In this document: positions 59,633-64,000 of the stretch, in pieces
Position numbering within the stretch: the stretch's first letter is position 1
How the letters are laid out: each line of letters opens with the position of its first letter
DNA from: Arthrobacter ipis
Lineage (GTDB): Bacteria; Actinomycetota; Actinomycetes; Actinomycetales; Micrococcaceae
NCBI RefSeq assembly: GCF_014694315.1
Contig: NZ_JAAOXD010000003.1
Coordinates: 356,222 to 420,221, forward strand
Length of the DNA stretch: 64,000 bases
Direction: 5' to 3'
Position numbers and translations under genes: made by a program
Notes under the pieces: model-generated
Told to the model about the DNA's origin: nothing
Databases searched by the model: none
Seen by the model: the letters and a program-made list of their open reading frames with translations, nothing else

Positions 59633-60718
59633 TCACACGTTGAAGCGGAATTCCACCACGTCGCCGTCGGACATGACGTATTCCTTGCCTTCAATGCGGA
59701 CCTTGCCGCGCGACTTGGCCTCCGCCATGGAACCGGCGTCGATGAGGTCCTCGAAGGAGACAACCTCCGCCTTGATGAAGCCGCGCTGGAAGTCCGAGTG
59801 GATGACGCCGGCTGCCTGCGGGGCGGTGTCGCCCTGGTGGATGGTCCACGCGCGCGCCTCCTTGGGCCCGGCCGTGAGGTAGGTCTGCAGCCCCAGCGTG
59901 TGGAACCCGACGCGGGCCAGCTGGTCCAGCCCGGATTCGTCCTGCCCATTCATTTCGAGCATTTCGCGCGCCTCGGCCTCGTCCAGTTCCACGAGATCGG
60001 ACTCGAGCTTGGCGTCAAGGAAGATGCAGTCGGCCGGCGCAACCATCGCGCGCAGCTCGGCCTGCTTCTCCTCGCTGCCGAGAATTCCTTCGTCCGCGTT
60101 GAAGACGTAGATGAAGGGCTTGGCCGTCAAAAGGCTGAGCTCCTTGAGGTGCTCCATCTCCAGCTTGTCACTCGTGACGGAGGAATAGATGGTGTCACCG
60201 CGCTCCAGAACTACCTGCGCGGCCTTGATGGCAGCGAGCTCCGCGGCCTCCCGCTTCTTGATCTTGACCTCTTTTTCGATCCGGGGAATGGCCTTCTCGA
60301 TGGTCTGCAGATCGGCGAGGATCAGCTCGGTGTTGATGGTTTCCATGTCCGAGCGGGGGTCGACCTTGCCGTCGACGTGGATGACGTCGGGGTCGTCGAA
60401 GACGCGCACCACCTCGGCGATGGCTTCCGCCTCACGGATGTTGGCGAGGAACTGGTTGCCCAGGCCTTCCCCTTCGGAGGCGCCCTTGACGATGCCGGCG
60501 ATGTCGACGAAGGAGACAGCCGCGGGCAGTACGCGCTGCGAGCCGAAGATCCCGGCGAGCTGCTGGAGCCTGGGGTCGGGCAGGTTCACGACGCCGACAT
60601 TGGGTTCGATGGTGGCGAACGGGTAGTTCGCGGCCAGGACCTGGTTACGGGTCAGTGCGTTGAAAAGAGTTGATTTGCCGACGTTGGGCAGTCCGACGAT
60701 GCCAATAGTAAGAGCCAC
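59633..60718 (-). CDS. ychF: Obg-family GTPase/ATPase YchF (OLA1)
   Basis: 361 residues. [22 protein letters not shown] (G1), [21 protein letters not shown] (G3), NADEG (the altered G4, which gives ATP preference) and the C-terminal TGS-like domain ending VEFRFNV. Redox and translation-linked ribosome-binding ATPase. GTG 60718 is preferred over ATG 60724: it yields the canonical start (V/M)ALTIGIVG and lies two bases from the start predicted by TAGAAT at 60727-60732. Confidence 0.94.
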   Translation of the reverse strand: MALTIGIVGLPNVGKSTLFNALTRNQVLAANYPFATIEPNVGVVNLPDPRLQQLAGIFGSQRVLPAAVSFVDIAGIVKGASEGEGLGNQFLANIREAEAIAEVVRVFDDPDVIHVDGKVDPRSDMETINTELILADLQTIEKAIPRIEKEVKIKKREAAELAAIKAAQVVLERGDTIYSSVTSDKLEMEHLKELSLLTAKPFIYVFNADEGILGSEEKQAELRAMVAPADCIFLDAKLESDLVELDEAEAREMLEMNGQDESGLDQLARVGFHTLGLQTYLTAGPKEARAWTIHQGDTAPQAAGVIHSDFQRGFIKAEVVSFEDLIDAGSMAEAKSRGKVRIEGKEYVMSDGDVVEFRFNV

Positions 60719-60726
60719 GGACATTG

Positions 60727-60732
60727 ATTCTA
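60727..60732 (-). promoter_or_regulatory. -10 box of ychF
   Basis: TAGAAT on the minus strand, predicting a start about two bases before GTG 60718. Confidence 0.45.
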
Positions 60733-60808
60733 CCTGTTCGGCCCCCGCATCCCCTGCCGGGCTGTTGCCCTTCCCATAAATGTCACAGCCCCGTGCCACA
60801 GTGAAGGC

Positions 60809-62062
60809 ATGGAACCTTTTGCAGTCATTCTGGCCCTTTTGATGCTGTTGCTGGGCGCCGTGTCCGGCGCGGGCGCGGTATACGTGGTGTTGCGCCGGCG
60901 GAGCGCCGCCGTGGAAGCGGATTTCGACGGCGTTTCGGCGCGGCTTTCGGAAGTCAGCGCCCAGTTTGCTGCCGCGGATGCCGAGCGGAGGCTCCTGTCG
61001 GCCCAGAACCGCGAGCTGGGCATGTCGCGTGAGCAGGATGGAAGCGTACTGCGGGCCCTGGCGCCGGTGGCCGAGAAGCTGACGGCGGTGCAGCAGCAGG
61101 TATCCCTGCTGGAACGGGACCGGCTCGAACAGTACGGGCAGCTGGCCCAGCAGCTGCAGGAAGCCCGCCTGACGGACGAGCAGCTGATGCGGTCCACGCA
61201 TGCCCTTGAGTCGGCGCTCCGGTCGAACAGCGCGCGCGGCCAGTGGGGCGAAGTGCAGCTGCGCCGTGTTGTGGAGGCGGCCGGCATGATGCGGCACGTC
61301 GATTTCCATGAGCAGCAGCACGGCACGTCAGGCGCCGAGGCCGCCGTCCGCCCGGACCTTGTGGTCCAGCTGCCGGGCGACAAGCAGCTCGTTGTCGACG
61401 CCAAGGTTCCCCTGTCCGCCTACCTTGAGGCGCAGGAGCTGGGGCAGTCGGCCGGTGACAAGCCCGGGCTCAGCGAGGCGGCTTTGCAAAACCTGATGGC
61501 GGCACACGCCAAGGCGCTGAAATCGCACGTGGACGCCCTCAGCACCAAGAAGTACTGGGACATTTCGGGGAACTCTCCGGAGCTGGTGATCTGTTTCGTC
61601 CCGGCCGAATCCATCCTCGCCTCCGCTCTCTCGGCCGATCCCGCGCTCCTGGATCACGCCCTGTCCAGGAATGTGGTGCTTGCCTCCCCCGGCACGCTGC
61701 TCGCGGTGCTCAAATCCGTGGCGTTCACGTGGCGCCAGGACGTTCTCACGGACAGTGCGCGGGAGCTCTTCGAACTTGCCCGGCAGCTGTACGAGCGGAT
61801 GGGCACGCTCGGGGACAACGTCGGCAAGCTTGGATCCTCGCTGAAGAGCTCTGTGGACCGCTACAACGCGATGGTCGGCACGCTGGAGGCACGGGTGCTT
61901 CCCACCGCGCGGAAACTGAACGCCCTGGACACCAGCGGACTGGTCACGCCCCCGGCTGTGCAGGTCACGCCGCGTTCCCTTGCAGCCCCTGAGCTGCAGG
62001 GCACGGAGCCGGGAGCTGGCGGCGAGCTGCGGGCGGCCGTGGAGGAAGAGGACGCCGCTTAA
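60809..62062 (+). CDS. rmuC: DNA recombination protein RmuC
   Basis: 417 residues. N-terminal membrane helix (FAVILALLMLLLGAVSGAGAVYVVLRRR), a long coiled coil (about 40-140), then the RmuC nuclease-like domain: ALRSNSARGQWGEVQLRRVVEAAGMMRHVDFHEQQ, RPDLVVQLPGDKQLVVDAKVPLSAYLEA, HAKALKSHVDALSTKKYWDISGNSPELVICFVPAE. Limits inversions at short inverted repeats. CACAGT ends seven bases before ATG 60809, hinting at a leaderless start. Confidence 0.93.
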   Translation: MEPFAVILALLMLLLGAVSGAGAVYVVLRRRSAAVEADFDGVSARLSEVSAQFAAADAERRLLSAQNRELGMSREQDGSVLRALAPVAEKLTAVQQQVSLLERDRLEQYGQLAQQLQEARLTDEQLMRSTHALESALRSNSARGQWGEVQLRRVVEAAGMMRHVDFHEQQHGTSGAEAAVRPDLVVQLPGDKQLVVDAKVPLSAYLEAQELGQSAGDKPGLSEAALQNLMAAHAKALKSHVDALSTKKYWDISGNSPELVICFVPAESILASALSADPALLDHALSRNVVLASPGTLLAVLKSVAFTWRQDVLTDSARELFELARQLYERMGTLGDNVGKLGSSLKSSVDRYNAMVGTLEARVLPTARKLNALDTSGLVTPPAVQVTPRSLAAPELQGTEPGAGGELRAAVEEEDAA

Positions 62063-62067
62063 AGCGC

Positions 62068-62118
62068 CGAAACGCACGACGCCGGAACTCAAGGTGAGTT
62101 CCGGCGTCGTGCGTTTCG
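62068..62118. terminator. Bidirectional terminator between rmuC and ispH
   Basis: 23-bp perfect stem (62068-62090 with 62096-62118), inner arms GCCGGAACTC/GAGTTCCGGC, loop AAGGT. Very stable. Confidence 0.9.
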
Positions 62119-62121
62119 CTG

Positions 62122-63198
62122 CTACCGCGAGCGGCGCCCGCCGAGGGCGCGGGATACGTCCCCCGCTTCCTTGAGCGTGGCGCGGAGCTCCTTCGGCAGG
62201 GAGAAGAGCAGGTCTTCCTCCGCAGTCACAATTTCCTCGACGGCGTCGTATCCGTAATCAGCCAGGAGGCGGAGCACGTCCTTGACCAGGACCTCCGGAA
62301 CGGACGCGCCCGAGGTGACGCCCACCGTGGCAACACCCTCGAACCAGGACTCGTCCACTTCGTTGGCGAAGTCCACCCGGTACGATGCCTTGGCGCCGTA
62401 CTCGAGCGCCACCTCGACGAGTCGGACGGAGTTGGAGGAGTTGGCCGAACCGACCACGATCACCAGATCGGCCTGGGGCGCGATCTTCTTGATGGCCACC
62501 TGGCGGTTGGTTGTGGCGTAGCAGATGTCATCGCTGGGCGGATCCTGGAGCGTGGGGAACCGGTCCTTAAGCAGCCGGACGGTCTCCATGGTCTCGTCCA
62601 CGCTGAGCGTGGTCTGCGAAAGCCAGATGACCTTTTCCGGGTCCCGTACCGTCACCTTGTCCACCTCATGGGGGCCGTTGATGATCTGGATGTGTTCGGG
62701 AGCTTCGCCGGCCGTTCCTTCAACCTCTTCGTGGCCGTCGTGGCCGATCAGGAGGATATCGAAGTCGTCCTTGGCGAAGCGGACGGCTTCCTTATGGACC
62801 TTGGTTACAAGGGGGCAGGTGGCATCGATGGTGCGCAGTCCGCGGTCCTCTGCGGACTGGACCACGGCCGGGGACACCCCGTGGGCGGAGAAGATGACCA
62901 GGGCGCCCTCAGGCACTTCGTCAGTTTCGTCCACGAAGATGGCGCCCTGCTCCTCAAGGGAGCTGACCACGTGCACGTTATGGACAATCTGTTTCCGGAC
63001 GTAAACCGGCGGTCCGTAGTGCTGCAGGGCCTTTTCAACGGCGATGACCGCCCGGTCCACGCCCGCGCAGTATCCGCGGGGAGCCGCCAGCAGAACTCTC
63101 TTCGGGCCCGGGACCGGTGCCGCCGCGAGCACTTCCTCCGGCGAACGCCGCCGGCGCGGGACGGTTGGCATCGAAAGGGAAACTGCAGAGGAAGTCAT
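62122..63198 (-). CDS. ispH: 4-hydroxy-3-methylbut-2-enyl diphosphate reductase
   Basis: Last step of the MEP isoprenoid pathway, a [4Fe-4S] enzyme producing IPP and DMAPP. 358 residues: [23 protein letters not shown] (first Cys), [16 protein letters not shown] (second Cys), [11 protein letters not shown] (third Cys), [18 protein letters not shown] and [16 protein letters not shown] 63198 lies exactly seven bases after TAGCAT, so it is leaderless. The first 30 residues are extra and variable. Confidence 0.96.
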   Translation of the reverse strand: MTSSAVSLSMPTVPRRRRSPEEVLAAAPVPGPKRVLLAAPRGYCAGVDRAVIAVEKALQHYGPPVYVRKQIVHNVHVVSSLEEQGAIFVDETDEVPEGALVIFSAHGVSPAVVQSAEDRGLRTIDATCPLVTKVHKEAVRFAKDDFDILLIGHDGHEEVEGTAGEAPEHIQIINGPHEVDKVTVRDPEKVIWLSQTTLSVDETMETVRLLKDRFPTLQDPPSDDICYATTNRQVAIKKIAPQADLVIVVGSANSSNSVRLVEVALEYGAKASYRVDFANEVDESWFEGVATVGVTSGASVPEVLVKDVLRLLADYGYDAVEEIVTAEEDLLFSLPKELRATLKEAGDVSRALGGRRSR

Positions 63199-63204
63199 TG
63201 CTCC

Positions 63205-63210
63205 ATGCTA
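63205..63210 (-). promoter_or_regulatory. Leaderless -10 box of ispH
   Basis: TAGCAT on the minus strand, last T at -7 relative to ATG 63198. Confidence 0.6.
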
Positions 63211-63239
63211 CCGGCTGGGCCGCGGGCATCCAGGCATGC

Positions 63240-64000
63240 TCACCGTCCGCGGGCAGGACCGCCGACCAGCCTGAGTAGCAGGCCTGCCGCCACCAGGACC
63301 ACACCGGCGATCGCCGCCGCCAGCGTCCAGGACGCAAACCCGGAAGCGGAAGCCGCAACGAACTCCCGCTTGAACAGGTCTGCCATTTCGTTTCCGCTCG
63401 CGGTGCCCATCACGGCGTCGGCGGCCCAGCGGGAGGCCAGCGTCCACAGTCCGGAAAGCACCAGTGCGCCCACTCCGATCCCGGCCAGGACTTTCCACCG
63501 CCGGCGGGCGGTCACGAGCGCCAGGAGGAACGCCACCCCGGCGCCGGCGGCAAGGCTGTATCCCAGCGGAGAGTAAGCCGAAACCCGTTCAACGAGCTGG
63601 CGCTGGTTCGTCTGGCCGATTCTCACCAGGGTCTGGCCCGGGGCTTCCAGCTGTACTCCAACCTGGCTGGAAATCTGCTTGGCCGCGAGGGCGACGAGCG
63701 GGGCCACATCCAGGGTCAGCGAGGTGCTCGAATCCGCTTCGGGGGGAAGGGATGCCGGGTCGGCGAAGTTGAGCCGGTGGCTCTTTCGCAGCGTCTGTTC
63801 CCAGGCAGCCGGGTACTCGGGCAGGCCGGTGAGGGAGGTTGCCGCCTTCTCCAGCACCGGACGGACCAGTTCGGCCGCCTGCGCCGGGATGGTGCCGCCG
63901 GTATCAATGCTGTTGACGGCGGCGGTCGCCAGGCGCTTCTGGAAATCCGGATCCTTGCCCAGCGGTGCCGCCAGTGCTACGAAGCCACCTTCCTGCACGA
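63240..64000 (-). CDS. Membrane protein, 5' end beyond window
   Basis: Open from the right edge; a GTG at 63998 is probably internal. About 250 residues are visible. An extracytoplasmic-looking part (VALAAPLGKDPDFQKRLATAAVNSIDTGGTIPAQAAELVRPVLEKAATSLTGLPEYPAAWEQTLRKSHRLNF) is followed by membrane segments YSLAAGAGVAFLLALVTA, VLAGIGVGALVLSGLWTLA and WTLAAAIAGVVLVAAGLLLRL. It resembles conserved actinobacterial membrane proteins of unknown role. Its stop is 41 bp upstream of ispH, on the same strand. Confidence 0.7.
   Translation of the reverse strand, partial: VQEGGFVALAAPLGKDPDFQKRLATAAVNSIDTGGTIPAQAAELVRPVLEKAATSLTGLPEYPAAWEQTLRKSHRLNFADPASLPPEADSSTSLTLDVAPLVALAAKQISSQVGVQLEAPGQTLVRIGQTNQRQLVERVSAYSPLGYSLAAGAGVAFLLALVTARRRWKVLAGIGVGALVLSGLWTLASRWAADAVMGTASGNEMADLFKREFVAASASGFASWTLAAAIAGVVLVAAGLLLRLVGGPARGR

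Overview
The window is high-GC actinobacterial chromosome, most likely from an Arthrobacter/Pseudarthrobacter-type member of the Micrococcaceae. This rests on a coproporphyrin-dependent heme pathway (ChdC/HemQ plus a cysteine-bearing ferrochelatase), actinobacterial marker families (DUF3107, DUF3117, MoeZ, a sigE/anti-sigma/tatB block, a gluABCD uptake operon), a succinylase-type diaminopimelate route, and many GTG starts. I see no tRNA, rRNA, CRISPR array, insertion sequence or prophage. Nearly all of it reads as core chromosome. The one stretch that looks acquired is a small metal-response cassette near 12.7-13.9 kb.

Layout. 1-9.3 kb: heme synthesis. hemD (cut by the left edge), hemC, cpfC, chdC, a Ser/Thr/Pro-rich surface protein, cgoX and hemE lie on the minus strand, with hemA divergent. 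9.3-12.7 kb: a Tat-type secreted protein, MoeZ, a TetR regulator, DUF3107 and a small membrane protein. 12.7-14.6 kb: a CmtR-like regulator with a cation efflux protein, then a pterin dehydratase-glyoxalase fusion. 14.7-17.9 kb: thiamine thiazole genes thiG-thiS-thiO behind a TPP riboswitch, with thiE divergent. 17.9-23.9 kb: a ferritin-like protein opposite an RNB ribonuclease, a DEAD-box helicase, an orphan DNA methyltransferase and a PHP phosphoesterase. 24-36.2 kb: pepP, a stress protein, an MgtE_N/CBS protein, DUF1003, mrp, tatB, anti-sigma factor, sigE, an O-methyltransferase, DUF3117, a membrane glycosyltransferase-like protein, a DivIVA-like protein and a LOG-family enzyme. 36.3-39.7 kb: gluABCD. 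39.7-47.5 kb: dapE/dapD, a lysozyme-like protein, TetR, gltA, dapC, fdxA. 47.6-64 kb: small regulators, typA, an SGNH lipoprotein, an oligopeptide transporter (oppA-B-C ... DF), ychF, rmuC, ispH and a membrane protein cut by the right edge.

The strongest cross-cutting signal is regulatory. At least fifteen genes have a TAnnnT -10 box whose last T lies 7-9 bases before the start codon, so their mRNAs should begin at or within about three bases of the start codon (leaderless). This settles several start codons (dapE, ychF) and shows that several short divergent intergenic regions carry back-to-back promoters. Other non-coding structure includes a large palindrome with a second, shorter copy 18 kb away, two CRP/GlxR-like sites (gltA, oppA), hairpins after both solute-binding-protein genes, and several 15-18 bp tandem repeats inside or next to genes.

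Start codons were chosen by eye from ribosome-binding sites, -10 spacing and family knowledge. No database search was possible, so family names rest on recognised motifs.
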